The notes under the pieces were generated by a model. The model saw only the letters and a list, made by a program, of their open reading frames with translations. It did not search any database and was not told the DNA's origin. Of a DNA stretch of 64,000 nucleotides, positions 48,707 to 60,335 are shown piece by piece; the first letter of the stretch is position 1; the number at the start of each line of letters is the position of its first letter. The translations under genes were made by a program, and so were the position numbers. The stretch covers positions 1,054,001 to 1,118,000 of the forward strand of contig NZ_CP141606.1 of the NCBI RefSeq assembly GCF_035593345.1. Direction: 5' to 3'. The stretch comes from Lelliottia sp. JS-SCA-14 (GTDB lineage: Bacteria; Pseudomonadota; Gammaproteobacteria; Enterobacterales; Enterobacteriaceae).

Positions 48707-50575
48707 ATGTCTCAAACTGCCACACTGATCTTAACTAAGGGTCAGATCCATACCCTGGATCGCGAAAATCCGCTCGCCGAGGCGGTGGCTATCGCCAACG
48801 GCAAGATCCTCGCGACCGGTAATCACGATCGGGTGATGAGTTACGCCACCGAAGGCACGCAAATTGTCGATCTGAAAGGGAGCACGGTGATCCCTGGCCT
48901 CAACGATTCGCACCTGCACCTGATTCGCGGCGGGCTGAACTACAATCTCGAACTGCGCTGGGAAGGCGTACCGTCCCTGGCAGATGCCCTGCGGATGCTC
49001 AAAGAGCAGGCTGACCGGACCCCGACGCCCCAGTGGGTGCGCGTGGTCGGCGGCTGGAGTGAGTTCCAGTTTGCCGAACGGCGGATGCCTACGATTCAGG
49101 AGCTGAACGATGCCGCGCCAGATACGCCGGTGTTTGTGCTGCATCTCTACGATCGCGCGTTGCTCAACCGCGCGGCGCTGAAAGCCGTCGGCTACACCAA
49201 AGAGACGCCGAACCCGCCGGGCGGGGAGATCGTGCGGGACAACAACGGCAACCCGACCGGGATGCTGATCGCCAAACCGAACGCGATGATCCTCTATTCG
49301 ACGCTGGCGAAAGGGCCGAAGCTGCCGCTGGAGCAGCAGGTGAACTCGACGCGTCAGTTTATGCGCGAGCTTAACCGCTTAGGGTTAACCAGCGCGATTG
49401 ATGCGGGCGGCGGTTTCCAGAATTACCCGGAAGATTACGAAATCATCGAAGAGCTGCACGCCAAATCGCAGATGACGATCCGCATCGCCTACAACCTCTT
49501 CACCCAGAGGCCGAAGCAGGAGCTGGAAGATTTCGAGCGCTGGACCGATATGCTCAAACCGGGGCAGGGGACGGATTTCTACCGCGCCAACGGGGCGGGG
49601 GAGATGCTGGTCTTCTCGGCGGCAGATTTTGAAGATTTCCTCCAGCCGCGTCCGGATCTGCCGGAAGGGATGGAAGATGAGCTGGAGCGCGTGGTGCGCC
49701 ATCTGGTAGAGCAGCGCTGGCCGTTCCGTCTGCATGCGACGTACGACGAGTCCATCAGCCGGATGCTGGACGTGTTCGAGAAGGTGAACCGTGATATTCC
49801 GTTTAACGGCCTGCACTGGTTCTTCGATCACGCTGAAACCATCACTGAGCGCAATATTGAGCGCGTCAAAGCGCTGGGTGGCGGGATTGCGGTGCAGCAT
49901 CGCATGGCGTTCCAGGGCGAGTATTTTGTCGATCGTTACGGTAAAGAGGCGGTGAAACATACGCCGCCGGTGGCGAAAATGCTGGAACTCGAGGTTCCCG
50001 TGGGTTTGGGCACCGACGCCACCCGCGTGGCGAGCTACAACCCGTGGACTGCGCTTTACTGGCTGGTCTCCGGGCGTACCGTTGGCGGGCTGTCGATGTA
50101 TGACGACAGCAACCGTCTGCCGCGCGATATCGCGCTGGAACTGTGGACGGCGGGCAGCGCGTGGTTCTCCAGCGAGCAGGGCAAGAAAGGACGACTCGTC
50201 GAAGGACAGCTCGCGGATCTGGTGGTGTTGTCGAAAGATTACTTCAGCGTGGCGGAAGAGGAGATCAAAGGCATCGAGTCGGTGCTGACGGTGGTGGACG
50301 GAAAAGTGGTGTACGCCGCCGGGCAGTTTAGCCCGCTGTCGCCGCCGCCAATCCCGGTTCTGCCGGAGTGGTCGCCGGTAGTGAAAGTGCCGGGGCATTA
50401 CCGCTCTGCGCCGCCGGTGGCGTCAAACGTGGGGGCCGTGGTGCAGATGCATCAGTGTATCGGTAGCTGCGGCGTGCATGGGCATCAGCACGGTATCGCG
50501 CGCCAGTCGGGGATTCCGGTATCGGATGACCAGGCGTTTTGGGGCGTGTTGGGATGTTCGTGTTTCGCGTTTTAA
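48707..50575 (+). CDS. Amidohydrolase family protein (YtcJ-like) with Cys/His-rich tail
   Basis: 622 residues from the ATG after AAAGGAG. Metal-dependent amidohydrolase: NDSHLHL gives His69 and His71, with further ligands expected in RLHATYDES, HWFFDHAET and GLGTDATRVASYNPW. The C-terminus closes the composite domain (LADLVVLSKDYFSV). A tail beyond the usual end has Cys584, Cys588, His591, His593, His595, Cys617 and Cys619, a possible extra metal site. Substrate unknown; it is predicted cytoplasmic as no signal peptide is seen. Last gene of the cluster, followed by a REP pair. Confidence 0.88.
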   Translation: MSQTATLILTKGQIHTLDRENPLAEAVAIANGKILATGNHDRVMSYATEGTQIVDLKGSTVIPGLNDSHLHLIRGGLNYNLELRWEGVPSLADALRMLKEQADRTPTPQWVRVVGGWSEFQFAERRMPTIQELNDAAPDTPVFVLHLYDRALLNRAALKAVGYTKETPNPPGGEIVRDNNGNPTGMLIAKPNAMILYSTLAKGPKLPLEQQVNSTRQFMRELNRLGLTSAIDAGGGFQNYPEDYEIIEELHAKSQMTIRIAYNLFTQRPKQELEDFERWTDMLKPGQGTDFYRANGAGEMLVFSAADFEDFLQPRPDLPEGMEDELERVVRHLVEQRWPFRLHATYDESISRMLDVFEKVNRDIPFNGLHWFFDHAETITERNIERVKALGGGIAVQHRMAFQGEYFVDRYGKEAVKHTPPVAKMLELEVPVGLGTDATRVASYNPWTALYWLVSGRTVGGLSMYDDSNRLPRDIALELWTAGSAWFSSEQGKKGRLVEGQLADLVVLSKDYFSVAEEEIKGIESVLTVVDGKVVYAAGQFSPLSPPPIPVLPEWSPVVKVPGHYRSAPPVASNVGAVVQMHQCIGSCGVHGHQHGIARQSGIPVSDDQAFWGVLGCSCFAF

Positions 50576-50594
50576 CGTGACAATTCGCGGTTTT

Positions 50595-50626
50595 GTAGGC
50601 CGGGTAAGGCGAAGCCGCCACCCGGC
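50595..50626. repeat. REP element
   Basis: GTAGGCCGGGTAAGGCG / AAGCCGCCACCCGGC, 20 bp after the amidohydrolase stop. It is identical to the unit at 10284-10315. Confidence 0.87.
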
Positions 50627-50653
50627 GCAAGGGCGGGATTGGTGCGGAAAAAT

Positions 50654-50683
50654 GCCCGGTGGCGCTGCGCTTACCGGGCCTAC
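50654..50683. repeat. REP element, inverted relative to the copy at 50595
   Basis: GCCCGGTGGCGCTGCG / CTTACCGGGCCTAC. With the unit at 50595 it makes a BIME. Confidence 0.83.
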
Positions 50684-50700
50684 GGTTATCCCTGAACCAT

Positions 50701-50731
50701 AAAAAAAGGCTCGCATTTGCGAGCCTTTTTG
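50701..50731. terminator. Terminator of the peroxiredoxin gene (bidirectional)
   Basis: AAAAAAGGCTCGCA TT TGCGAGCCTTTTT has A and T runs on both sides, 15 bp beyond the minus-strand stop at 50746. Confidence 0.9.
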
Positions 50732-50745
50732 TCATCCGTTGCCGA

Positions 50746-51348
50746 TTACAGGCTGGAGACGTTTTCGGTCAGGTATTTAGCGACGCCGTCTGGAGACGCG
50801 TTCATGCCTTCTTTCCCTTTTTCCCACTGAGCCGGGCACACTTCGCCGTGCTCTTCGTGGAACTGCAGCGCGTCAACCATGCGCAGCATTTCGTCGATGT
50901 TACGGCCCAGTGGCAGATCGTTCACTACCTGGTGACGCACGATGCCGTTCGCGTCGATCAGGAAGGAGCCGCGCAGTGCCACGCCAGCGTCCGGATGTTC
51001 GATACCGTATGCCTGCTGGATTTCACGTTTGATGTCCGCAACCATTGCGTATTTCACTGCACCGATGCCGCCTTTGTCGACAGGGGTGTTACGCCATGCG
51101 TTGTGTACAAATTCGGAGTCGAAGGAAACACCGACAACTTCAACGCCACGTTTCTGGAACTCTTCGTAACGTTTGTCGAATGCGATCAGTTCTGATGGGC
51201 AAACGAAGGTGAAGTCCATTGGCCAGAAGAACAGAACGGTAGCTTTACCGTTGGTGTGCTGTTTGAAGTTGAAGTTTTCAACGATCTCACCGTTGCCGAG
51301 TACTGCTGCAGCTGTAAAATCCGGAGCCGGACGAGTAACCAGAACCAT
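50746..51348 (-). CDS. tsaA: 2-Cys peroxiredoxin (TsaA, AhpC-like)
   Basis: 200 residues. It reduces peroxides using peroxidatic Cys50 (FTFVCPSEL) and resolving Cys171 (GEVCPAQW), so it is a typical 2-Cys enzyme. The conserved Arg of the active site lies in ALRGSFLID. The C-terminal YLTEN tail resembles the eukaryotic-type YF tail that makes the enzyme sensitive to over-oxidation. E. coli K-12 lacks it here, but Salmonella has tsaA between malZ and acpH. Symbol taken from Salmonella; not the tRNA-modification TsaA. Confidence 0.92.
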   Translation of the reverse strand: MVLVTRPAPDFTAAAVLGNGEIVENFNFKQHTNGKATVLFFWPMDFTFVCPSELIAFDKRYEEFQKRGVEVVGVSFDSEFVHNAWRNTPVDKGGIGAVKYAMVADIKREIQQAYGIEHPDAGVALRGSFLIDANGIVRHQVVNDLPLGRNIDEMLRMVDALQFHEEHGEVCPAQWEKGKEGMNASPDGVAKYLTENVSSL

Positions 51349-51475
51349 GTGATTCTCCTGTAGTAACTAAGGTTATTTGGAACGCAACGCGGGCCAGTAT
51401 AGAGAGTGTTCAGGGTTTAGACAAAGAGGCACGGACAATCGTTCAGCCAGTTTTTACCTATCAATCACTCTTCTA

Positions 51476-52057
51476 TTAAAGTTGTTTGTTTTTCGCCTGC
51501 GCCATCATACGCGGATAGAACTGCCAGAAGCGAGCTTCCAGCGCATCATAATGGTTGTCCAGATCCTGCCAGGAGTCGCGCAGGGCATCGAGTCGCGGGC
51601 GGCGGCTCGCCATGCCGTTCAGCACGCGCTGAATAAACTCCATCTCGCTGTAGCGCTCCAGCCAGCGCTCGGACCACAGATAGTCGTTCAGATTAACAAA
51701 GCGCGGCGGCGAGTCGGGCAAAATCAGCGCCACCTGCGAGTGGGCGTAGCGGACGAACTCCGGCAGCGGCAGCTCCGGCGACAGCTGCGCCCAGTGGCGC
51801 GACAGGAAATGATCCCACATCACATCCAGCGTGATCGGCGCGACGCGGCGCGTTTCAGGGCGAAACCACGCTTTGGCTTCTTTCACTTCCGGCAAATTAT
51901 CAGTCATCACGTCGATGCGACGATGCAGGAAAATACCGTCCACGACCTCGGCGGAATAGTCATCAGCCGGGTTGCCGCGAACGAAATCGGCCAGCAAATT
52001 GCCCGAAAGTGAGCTGTCGGCGAGGTGGGCGAGGTGCAGGTGAGCGAGAAAATTCAT
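51476..52057 (-). CDS. acpH: Acyl carrier protein phosphodiesterase
   Basis: 193 residues, matching E. coli AcpH ([28 protein letters not shown]). It removes 4'-phosphopantetheine from acyl carrier protein. Metal-binding residues of the HD-like fold are in [13 protein letters not shown] and [12 protein letters not shown]. Divergent from queA (91-bp gap). Confidence 0.96.
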   Translation of the reverse strand: MNFLAHLHLAHLADSSLSGNLLADFVRGNPADDYSAEVVDGIFLHRRIDVMTDNLPEVKEAKAWFRPETRRVAPITLDVMWDHFLSRHWAQLSPELPLPEFVRYAHSQVALILPDSPPRFVNLNDYLWSERWLERYSEMEFIQRVLNGMASRRPRLDALRDSWQDLDNHYDALEARFWQFYPRMMAQAKNKQL

Positions 52058-52148
52058 GCGTTTTGGTATCCGGATACGGCTAGTTGTTGCAGCAAAGAGG
52101 TGTGAGCACTAGACTAAGCCGCCTGTTTTTAAGTCACGAGTATAAGTC

Positions 52149-53219
52149 ATGCGCGTCGCCGATTTCTCCTTTGAATTACCTGAATCCCTGATTGCCCACT
52201 ATCCGCAGCCGGAGCGCAGTGGTTGCCGCTTGCTGTCGCTGGACGGGCCAACGGGCGCGCTGACGCACGGTACTTTCACCGATCTGCTCGACAAGCTCAA
52301 CCCTGGCGATCTGCTGGTCTTTAACAACACTCGCGTGATCCCGGCGCGTCTGTTTGGCCGTAAAGCCAGCGGCGGCAAGATTGAAGTGCTGGTTGAGCGC
52401 ATGCTCGATGACAAACGTATTCTGGCACATATTCGCGCCTCCAAAGCGCCGAAGCCGGGCACCGAGCTGCTGCTGGGCGACGACGAAAGCATCAATGCCA
52501 CCATGACCGCCCGTCACGGCGCGCTGTTTGAAGTGGAGTTCAACGACGAACGCCCGGTGCTGGATATTCTGAACGCTATCGGCCACATGCCGCTCCCGCC
52601 GTATATCGATCGCCCGGACGAAGACGCTGACCGCGAGCTGTACCAGACGGTCTACAGCGAAAAACCGGGTGCCGTGGCTGCCCCGACCGCCGGTCTGCAC
52701 TTTGATGAACCGCTGCTGGCAAAACTGCGCGAGAAAGGCATCGAGATGGCGTTCGTGACGCTGCACGTCGGCGCGGGGACCTTCCAGCCGGTGCGCGTGG
52801 ATTCTATCGAAGATCACATCATGCACTCCGAATACGCCGAAGTGCCGCAAGAGGTGGTTGACGCCGTGCTGGCCGCGAAAGCGCGCAACAGCCGCGTGAT
52901 TGCCGTCGGTACCACTTCCGTTCGTTCGCTGGAGAGCGCCGCCCAGGCGGCTAAGAAAGATCTGATCGAGCCCTTCTTCGGTGACACGCAGATCTTTATC
53001 TACCCAGGTTATCAATACAAAGTGATTGATGCGCTGGTGACCAACTTCCATCTGCCTGAATCGACTTTGATTATGCTGGTCTCGGCGTTTGCCGGTTATC
53101 AGAACACCATGAATGCCTACAAGGCTGCGGTAGAACAAAATTATCGCTTTTTTAGCTACGGGGACGCGATGTTTATCACGTACAATCCGTCGGCTATTCA
53201 GGAACGCGTTGGGGAATAA
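52149..53219 (+). CDS. queA: S-adenosylmethionine:tRNA ribosyltransferase-isomerase
   Basis: 356 residues. It makes epoxyqueuosine on tRNA by transferring ribose from S-adenosylmethionine. Conserved blocks are [51 protein letters not shown] and [12 protein letters not shown]. First of queA-tgt-yajC-secDF, whose order is as in E. coli. The gap to tgt is 54 bp. Confidence 0.98.
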   Translation: MRVADFSFELPESLIAHYPQPERSGCRLLSLDGPTGALTHGTFTDLLDKLNPGDLLVFNNTRVIPARLFGRKASGGKIEVLVERMLDDKRILAHIRASKAPKPGTELLLGDDESINATMTARHGALFEVEFNDERPVLDILNAIGHMPLPPYIDRPDEDADRELYQTVYSEKPGAVAAPTAGLHFDEPLLAKLREKGIEMAFVTLHVGAGTFQPVRVDSIEDHIMHSEYAEVPQEVVDAVLAAKARNSRVIAVGTTSVRSLESAAQAAKKDLIEPFFGDTQIFIYPGYQYKVIDALVTNFHLPESTLIMLVSAFAGYQNTMNAYKAAVEQNYRFFSYGDAMFITYNPSAIQERVGE

Positions 53220-54401
<1,182 letters not shown>

Positions 54402-54422
54402 TTTAATAATGAGGGAATTTGA

Positions 54423-54755
54423 ATGAGCTTTTTTATTTCTGATGCGGTAGCAGCAACTGGCGCTCCGTCGCAGGGCAGCCCGATGTCTCTGATTCTGATG
54501 CTGGTGGTGTTTGGTCTGATCTTCTACTTCATGATCCTGCGCCCACAGCAGAAACGTACCAAAGAACACAAAAACCTGATGAACTCCATCGCGAAAGGCG
54601 ATGAAGTGCTGACCAATGGCGGTCTGGTGGGTCGTGTGACGAAAGTAGCGGAAACTGGCTACATCTCTATCGCACTGAACGATACCACTGAAGTGGTTAT
54701 CAAACGTGACTTCGTTGCTGCCGTACTGCCGAAAGGCACGATGAAGGCGCTGTAA
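54423..54755 (+). CDS. yajC: Sec translocon accessory protein YajC
   Basis: 110 residues with one helix ([21 protein letters not shown]) and a basic cytoplasmic part ([27 protein letters not shown]). It joins SecDF in the holotranslocon. 26 bp before secD. Confidence 0.97.
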   Translation: MSFFISDAVAATGAPSQGSPMSLILMLVVFGLIFYFMILRPQQKRTKEHKNLMNSIAKGDEVLTNGGLVGRVTKVAETGYISIALNDTTEVVIKRDFVAAVLPKGTMKAL

Positions 54756-54781
54756 TCCAACTTTTCCCAAAGGGAACTGCC

Positions 54782-56629
54782 GTGTTAAACCGTTATCCTT
54801 TGTGGAAGTACATCATGCTGGTCGTCGTGCTAATCGTCGGCCTGCTGTACGCACTTCCCAACCTGTATGGTGAGGATCCGGCCGTTCAAATCACTGGCGC
54901 GCGCGGTGTCGCCGCCAGTGAGCAAACGCTGATCCAGGTCCAGAAAACGTTACAAGAAGAAAAAATTACCGCTAAGTCTGTGGCACTGGAAGAGGGCGCT
55001 ATTCTTGCTCGCTTCGACACCACCGACACGCAGCTCCGCGCACGTGAAGCGCTGATGGGCGTGCTGGGTGACAAATATGTCGTGGCGTTAAACCTTGCTC
55101 CTGCAACCCCGCGTTGGTTAGCCTCCATCAATGCAGAGCCGATGAAACTCGGTCTCGATCTGCGTGGCGGCGTTCACTTCCTGATGGAAGTGGATATGGA
55201 TACCGCGCTCGGCAAGCTGCAGGAACAGAACATTGATAGCCTGCGCAGCGATCTGCGTGAAAAAGGCATTCCTTACACCACCGTGCGTAAGGAAGATAAC
55301 TACGGTCTGAGCATTACCTTCCGTGACGCTACGGCGCGCGATCAGGCGGTGGACTATCTCACTGGTCGTCACCGCGATATGGTGATTTCTCGTCAGGGTA
55401 GCAACCAGCTGCGCGCGGTCATGACCGATGTGCGTCTGAGCGAAGCGCGTGAATACGCGGTTCAGCAGAACATCAATATCCTGCGTAACCGTGTGAACCA
55501 GCTGGGCGTTGCTGAGCCGCTGGTACAGCGTCAGGGTGCTGACCGTATCGTGGTTGAGCTGCCGGGTATCCAGGACACCGCGCGCGCCAAAGAGATTTTG
55601 GGTGCGACTGCCACGCTGGAATTCCGTCTGGTGAACACCAACGTCGATCAATCCGCCGCGGCGTCTGGTCGTGTTCCGGGTGATTCCGAAGTGAAACAGA
55701 CCCGTGAAGGTCAGCCAGTTGTGCTGTACAAACGCGTGATTCTGACCGGTGACCACATCACCGACTCCACCTCGAATCAGGACGAATACAACCAGCCGCA
55801 GGTTAACATCTCGCTGGATAGCGCGGGTGGTAACATCATGTCCAACTTCACGAAGGATAACATCGGTAAACCGATGGCGACCCTGTTCGTGGAGTATAAA
55901 GACAGCGGTAAGAAAGATGCCAACGGTCGTGCGATTCTGGTGAAAGAGGAAGAGGTGATTAACATCGCCAACATCCAGTCTCGCCTGGGTAACAGCTTCC
56001 GTATTACCGGTATCAACAACCCGAACGAAGCGCGTCAGCTCTCTCTGCTGCTGCGTGCCGGTGCGCTGATTGCGCCAATTCAGATTGTTGAAGAACGGAC
56101 CATTGGTCCAACACTGGGGATGCAAAACATCACTCAGGGTCTGGAAGCCTGTCTGGCCGGTCTGGCGGTGTCGATTATCTTCATGCTGTTCTTCTACAAG
56201 AAGTTTGGCCTGATTGCGACCTCCGCGCTGCTGGCAAACCTGGTACTGATTATCGGGATCATGTCCCTGCTGCCAGGGGCAACGCTGACCATGCCGGGTA
56301 TCGCGGGTATCGTCCTAACCCTTGCGGTAGCGGTCGATGCCAACGTATTGATAAACGAACGTATTAAAGAAGAACTGAGTAACGGTCGCTCCGTACAACA
56401 GGCGATCGATGAAGGTTATAAAGGCGCCTTCAGCTCGATCTTCGATGCGAACGTAACAACACTGATTAAGGTTCTTATCCTGTATGCAGTGGGTACTGGC
56501 GCCATCAAAGGCTTTGCTATCACCACCGGTATCGGTGTGGCAACGTCGATGTTTACCGCTATTGTCGGCACCCGTGCCATCGTGAACCTGCTGTATGGCG
56601 GCAAGCGCGTCAAAAAGCTGTCTATCTGA
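54782..56629 (+). CDS. secD: Protein translocase subunit SecD
   Basis: 615 residues from a GTG. An N-terminal helix and a large periplasmic part (P1) are followed by the membrane part. Conserved D1 motif [16 protein letters not shown]; later [20 protein letters not shown] and [15 protein letters not shown]. It uses the proton gradient to pull exported proteins. 10 bp before secF. Confidence 0.98.
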   Translation: MLNRYPLWKYIMLVVVLIVGLLYALPNLYGEDPAVQITGARGVAASEQTLIQVQKTLQEEKITAKSVALEEGAILARFDTTDTQLRAREALMGVLGDKYVVALNLAPATPRWLASINAEPMKLGLDLRGGVHFLMEVDMDTALGKLQEQNIDSLRSDLREKGIPYTTVRKEDNYGLSITFRDATARDQAVDYLTGRHRDMVISRQGSNQLRAVMTDVRLSEAREYAVQQNINILRNRVNQLGVAEPLVQRQGADRIVVELPGIQDTARAKEILGATATLEFRLVNTNVDQSAAASGRVPGDSEVKQTREGQPVVLYKRVILTGDHITDSTSNQDEYNQPQVNISLDSAGGNIMSNFTKDNIGKPMATLFVEYKDSGKKDANGRAILVKEEEVINIANIQSRLGNSFRITGINNPNEARQLSLLLRAGALIAPIQIVEERTIGPTLGMQNITQGLEACLAGLAVSIIFMLFFYKKFGLIATSALLANLVLIIGIMSLLPGATLTMPGIAGIVLTLAVAVDANVLINERIKEELSNGRSVQQAIDEGYKGAFSSIFDANVTTLIKVLILYAVGTGAIKGFAITTGIGVATSMFTAIVGTRAIVNLLYGGKRVKKLSI

Positions 56630-56639
56630 GGAGTGCGTT

Positions 56640-57611
56640 GTGGCACAGGAATATACTGTTGAACAATTGAACCATGGCCGTAAAGTCTGGGACTTTATGC
56701 GCTGGGACTACTGGGCCTTCGGCATTTCAGGTTTCCTCCTGATTGTGTCGATCGCCATTATCGGTGTCCGTGGGTTTAACTGGGGTCTGGATTTCACCGG
56801 TGGTACGGTGATTGAAATCTCCCTGGAAAAACCGATCGATATGGACCACATGCGCGAATCGCTGCAGAAAGCGGGCTTCGAAGAGCCGCTGCTGCAGAAC
56901 TTTGGCAGCAGCCGCGACATCATGGTGCGTATGCCTCCGGTTCATGATGCCAATGGCAGCCAGGAGCTGGGCAGCAAGGTGGTTAAGGTCATTAACGAAA
57001 CCACCAGCCAGGACGCGACGGTTAAACGTATCGAATTCGTCGGCCCAAGCGTTGGGGCCGATCTGGCTCAGACAGGGGCGATGGCGCTGCTGGTTGCGCT
57101 GATCTCGATTCTGGTTTACGTCGGTTTCCGCTTCGAATGGCGTCTGGCGGCAGGGGTGGTTATCGCCCTGGCGCACGACGTGGTCATTACGATGGGCGTG
57201 CTGTCGCTGTTCCATATTGAGATTGACCTGACCATCGTTGCGTCGCTGATGTCGGTGATCGGTTACTCACTGAACGACAGCATCGTGGTATCTGACCGTA
57301 TTCGTGAGAACTTCCGTAAGATCCGTCGCGGTACGCCGTACGAAATCTTCAACGTCTCTCTGACCCAAACGTTGCACCGTACGTTGATCACTTCCGGGAC
57401 GACCTTGATGGTTATCCTGATGCTGTTCCTCTTCGGTGGCCCGGTGCTGGAAGGCTTCTCGCTGACCATGCTGATCGGTGTCTCCATCGGTACGGCGTCT
57501 TCTATCTACGTCGCGTCCGCGCTGGCGTTGAAACTGGGCATGAAGCGTGAGCACCTGCTCCAGCAGAAAGTTGAGAAGGAAGGGGCGGATCAGCCGTCCA
57601 TCCTGCCGTAA
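56640..57611 (+). CDS. secF: Protein translocase subunit SecF
   Basis: 323 residues from a GTG after GAGGAG. First helix [18 protein letters not shown], then the motif [16 protein letters not shown] and the conserved [20 protein letters not shown]. Partner of SecD. A frame extension upstream into secD is not the real start. A strong terminator follows. Confidence 0.98.
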   Translation: MAQEYTVEQLNHGRKVWDFMRWDYWAFGISGFLLIVSIAIIGVRGFNWGLDFTGGTVIEISLEKPIDMDHMRESLQKAGFEEPLLQNFGSSRDIMVRMPPVHDANGSQELGSKVVKVINETTSQDATVKRIEFVGPSVGADLAQTGAMALLVALISILVYVGFRFEWRLAAGVVIALAHDVVITMGVLSLFHIEIDLTIVASLMSVIGYSLNDSIVVSDRIRENFRKIRRGTPYEIFNVSLTQTLHRTLITSGTTLMVILMLFLFGGPVLEGFSLTMLIGVSIGTASSIYVASALALKLGMKREHLLQQKVEKEGADQPSILP

Positions 57612-57634
57612 CGGCAACAGCAATCTGATAACGG

Positions 57635-57663
57635 AATCCCGGTCGCAAGGCCGGGATTTTTTT
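57635..57663 (+). terminator. Terminator of the queA-secF operon
   Basis: AATCCCGG TCGCAAGG CCGGGATT followed by seven T residues, 24 bp after secF. Confidence 0.93.
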
Positions 57664-57726
57664 ATTACAGCCCCCACCAATTTGGTTACTCTCCCTGTAG
57701 ACGTCAAACGACATGGAGTAATGCCG

Positions 57727-59106
57727 ATGGTCACCCTTTCTTCTGTTCCCCAGCCTGCCGTCTGGCACGGCATCCCTTCCGTTACGCTAAGCGATGAAAC
57801 CTTGCGTGAGCGTAAAGCTAAAGTATTGCTCCGCATGCAGCAGCAGGGGCTGGACGCGCTGGTTATCTACGCTGACAAAGAGCACGGCGGCAACTTTGAA
57901 TACCTCACCGGTTTTATTCCGCGCTTTGAAGAGGCGCTGCTGGTGCTGCATTCTACGGGCGAAGCGGTTCTGGTGCTGGGGAATGAAAACCTCAAGCTGG
58001 CCGCTCATGCGCGACTCGAGAATCGGGTTGTCCATGCGCCGTGGTTTTCGCTGCCGAATCAGCCGATGGATAATCAACAGTCGCTGCCGGTGCTGCTGAA
58101 ATCCGCTGGCGTGACGACGGGTAAAACCCTCGGGTTAGCGGGCTGGAAGCTGTTTACGGGCAAGGGCGACGACGTAAGTCAGATGTTCGATCTGCCTGCG
58201 TTTATCGTCGATGCGATTCGCCAGGCGGGTGAGGGTACTGCGCATTTGCGCAATGCTACCGGGATTTTTATCGATCCTGACGGCGGAGCCCGCACAACCA
58301 ACAATGCCAATGAAATCGCGCACTACGAATACGGTGCGAACCTGGCCTCCACGGCGATCCTCACGGCGTTAAACGCCATCGCACCCGGTAAAACCGAAAA
58401 AGAGATCGCTTCTCTGCTGGCGGCAGAAGGCCAGCCGAACAATGTGGTGACGATCGCGGCGACGGGCGATCGTTTCGCGTTCGCCAATCTCTACCCCAGC
58501 GACAAAGCTATTCAGCGCGGGGATAAATTCTCGCTCACCGCCAGCTACAAAGGCGGGTTAAGCAGCCGGGCGGCTTACGTCGTGGCGGATGCATCGGAGC
58601 TTGCGCCCGCGGTTGCTGACTATCTCGACGTGGTGGCTAAACCCTATTTCCAGGCGGTGGTGACCTGGCTTGAACATCTGCACATCGGGATGCGCGGCGG
58701 GGAGATGTATGACCTGATTGAGCAGGTTCTGCCGAAAGCTGAGTACCACTGGCAGCTGAATCCGGGGCATCTGGTGGCGGATGAAGAGTGGCTCTGCTCG
58801 CCGATTGGCCCGAAATCAGACGCTCTCTTGCGAAGCGGGATGATGCTGCAGATCGATATTATTCCTTCCCGAGCCGGATACGCCGGGGCAAGCATTGAGG
58901 ATACGGTAGCGCTGGCGGATGAGCCGTTGCGTCAGGCGCTTGCAAGTGAGTATCCTGCGCTGTGGGAGCGGGTGGTGGCGCGCCGGGCGTACATTGCGGA
59001 GCATATCGGTATTCAGCTGCCGGATGAGGTGCTGCCGATGTCTAACACCGTGGGCTATTTGCGTCCGTGGCTGCTGGATCAGGGGCGGGCGCTGGTCTGC
59101 AAATAG
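57727..59106 (+). CDS. M24 (Xaa-Pro peptidase/creatinase-fold) protein lacking typical metal ligands
   Basis: 459 residues. N-terminal creatinase-type domain (about 15-165) and C-terminal pita-bread domain (about 195-450). Where metallopeptidases have two Asp ligands, this protein reads GDKFSLTASYKGGLSSRAAY (265-284) with Thr/Ala and Leu/Ser. Retained are GH (347-348), Asp377 (LQIDIIP) and Glu391 (SIEDTV). It may be a metal-free enzyme like creatinase or a pseudoenzyme. The ATG at 57727 has GGAG 8 bp upstream; 57721 is too close. It stands between secF and tsx, where E. coli has yajD. Confidence 0.85.
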   Translation: MVTLSSVPQPAVWHGIPSVTLSDETLRERKAKVLLRMQQQGLDALVIYADKEHGGNFEYLTGFIPRFEEALLVLHSTGEAVLVLGNENLKLAAHARLENRVVHAPWFSLPNQPMDNQQSLPVLLKSAGVTTGKTLGLAGWKLFTGKGDDVSQMFDLPAFIVDAIRQAGEGTAHLRNATGIFIDPDGGARTTNNANEIAHYEYGANLASTAILTALNAIAPGKTEKEIASLLAAEGQPNNVVTIAATGDRFAFANLYPSDKAIQRGDKFSLTASYKGGLSSRAAYVVADASELAPAVADYLDVVAKPYFQAVVTWLEHLHIGMRGGEMYDLIEQVLPKAEYHWQLNPGHLVADEEWLCSPIGPKSDALLRSGMMLQIDIIPSRAGYAGASIEDTVALADEPLRQALASEYPALWERVVARRAYIAEHIGIQLPDEVLPMSNTVGYLRPWLLDQGRALVCK

Positions 59107-59107
59107 C

Positions 59108-59133
59108 AAAAAGCCAGCATTGAGCTGGCTTTT
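59108..59133 (+). terminator. Terminator after the M24-fold gene
   Basis: AAAAGCCAGC ATTGA GCTGGCTTTT, beginning 2 bp after the stop. Symmetric, so it may also end tsx from the other side. Confidence 0.85.
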
Positions 59134-59136
59134 GAT

Positions 59137-59166
59137 GCCGGATGGCGCTTCGCTTATCCGGCCTAC
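59137..59166. repeat. REP element
   Basis: GCCGGATGGCGCTTCG / CTTATCCGGCCTAC, between the convergent ends of the M24-fold gene and tsx. Confidence 0.85.
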
Positions 59167-59183
59167 GGTTCGTGCTGTTGGGA

Positions 59184-60068
59184 TTAGAAGTTGTAACCCA
59201 CAACCAGGTAACCACCCCAACCGGTAGAACGGACGCTGAAATCACCGTCGCCGAAGTTCAGGCTTGCGTCGTCGTTCCACTGACCACCGTTGTGCCAGTA
59301 ACGCGCAACTACGGAGTAGTGCCAGTGATCGTAGTTCAGCGCCAGGATGTGGCTGGACGCGATAGAGTTGCTGGTGCGCGCCTGCTTACCGTTGTTGTCG
59401 ATGAAGTTGTCATCGCCCAGATCGGAACCCCAGTCGAAGTTGGTGAAGCCGATATAGCTCAGGTTACCGCCCCACAGCTGGGTGATCGGTACAAAGTATT
59501 TCACTTTGAAACGGTAGCCATCCCACTCGTTTTCGTTAGACGCACCGTAGTTCTGCCACTGGTATTTTGCATACACGTTCATGGACAGGCTCATCGGCAG
59601 ACCGGTGTCAATGTCCGTACCCAGACCCATGTACCAGGTGCTCTGACGGCCAGACTTGTTGCGGCCCATATCGTAGATGTAGTTGTTCGCCACATACCAC
59701 TCTTTGAACGGACCGAAGCTCAGGTCTGCGCCTGTCAGCTTGTCGATAGAAAAGCGCGGTTCAATTTCCATGAACAGCGGAGAACCGTGGTTCCAGATAC
59801 CTTTCGCGTCGGTGTTACCACCGAAGAAGACCGGGGCATCGGCGTAACCGTAGAAATCAAACCAGTCTTTCTTGGCGAAAGCTTCGTATTCCAGGTAGGT
59901 ATCGTTGCGGATCTGTGGTCCGAAGCGGGTGTGGTAGCTGCCTACCACGTTGACGCTCTGGTGCCACCAGTCGGAAACATATTCAGGTTTTGAATTTTCT
60001 GCTGCGTTAACAGCGAAAGAGGAAGAAAGTGCCAGAACTGCACCGGCTGCTAATAATGTTTTTTTCAT
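59184..60068 (-). CDS. tsx: Nucleoside-specific outer-membrane channel Tsx
   Basis: 294 residues from [17 protein letters not shown]. Signal peptide ends AVNA. The rest is a 12-strand barrel rich in Trp and Tyr ([31 protein letters not shown]), ending in aromatic VVGYNF. It takes up nucleosides and is a phage and colicin receptor. The extracellular segment [12 protein letters not shown] differs most from E. coli, as usual for phage-exposed loops. The 267-bp upstream gap is AT-rich. Confidence 0.97.
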   Translation of the reverse strand: MKKTLLAAGAVLALSSSFAVNAAENSKPEYVSDWWHQSVNVVGSYHTRFGPQIRNDTYLEYEAFAKKDWFDFYGYADAPVFFGGNTDAKGIWNHGSPLFMEIEPRFSIDKLTGADLSFGPFKEWYVANNYIYDMGRNKSGRQSTWYMGLGTDIDTGLPMSLSMNVYAKYQWQNYGASNENEWDGYRFKVKYFVPITQLWGGNLSYIGFTNFDWGSDLGDDNFIDNNGKQARTSNSIASSHILALNYDHWHYSVVARYWHNGGQWNDDASLNFGDGDFSVRSTGWGGYLVVGYNF

Positions 60069-60335
60069 AATCATGCCACTGATTGAAAATCCCTTCCGGG
60101 ATGTGAAAGATGCGCGATTTGCGTTTCTAAATATTTCGTGTTTCTGCGGAGCCTATTATAGGAATCCCTGCTCACAAAAATATGTGTTGTTTCACATATC
60201 TCTCATACGCGTAATCGATTGCGTTCACGTTTGCGTACTTTAAACGGCGGGGATTGTAACGGCAATCATTCATGTTGCCAATATTTGCGGAATGTAAGGG
60301 GGAGCGGAACGCGGTAAACGTTCCGCTGGAAGATG

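Noticed and set aside
60180..60200. Possible CRP site upstream of tsx (TGTG...CACA)
   Set aside because: The spacing between TGTG and CACA is 6 instead of 8 bases, so it does not fit the CRP consensus. A CytR-like or PurR-like sequence nearby is too weak to claim.
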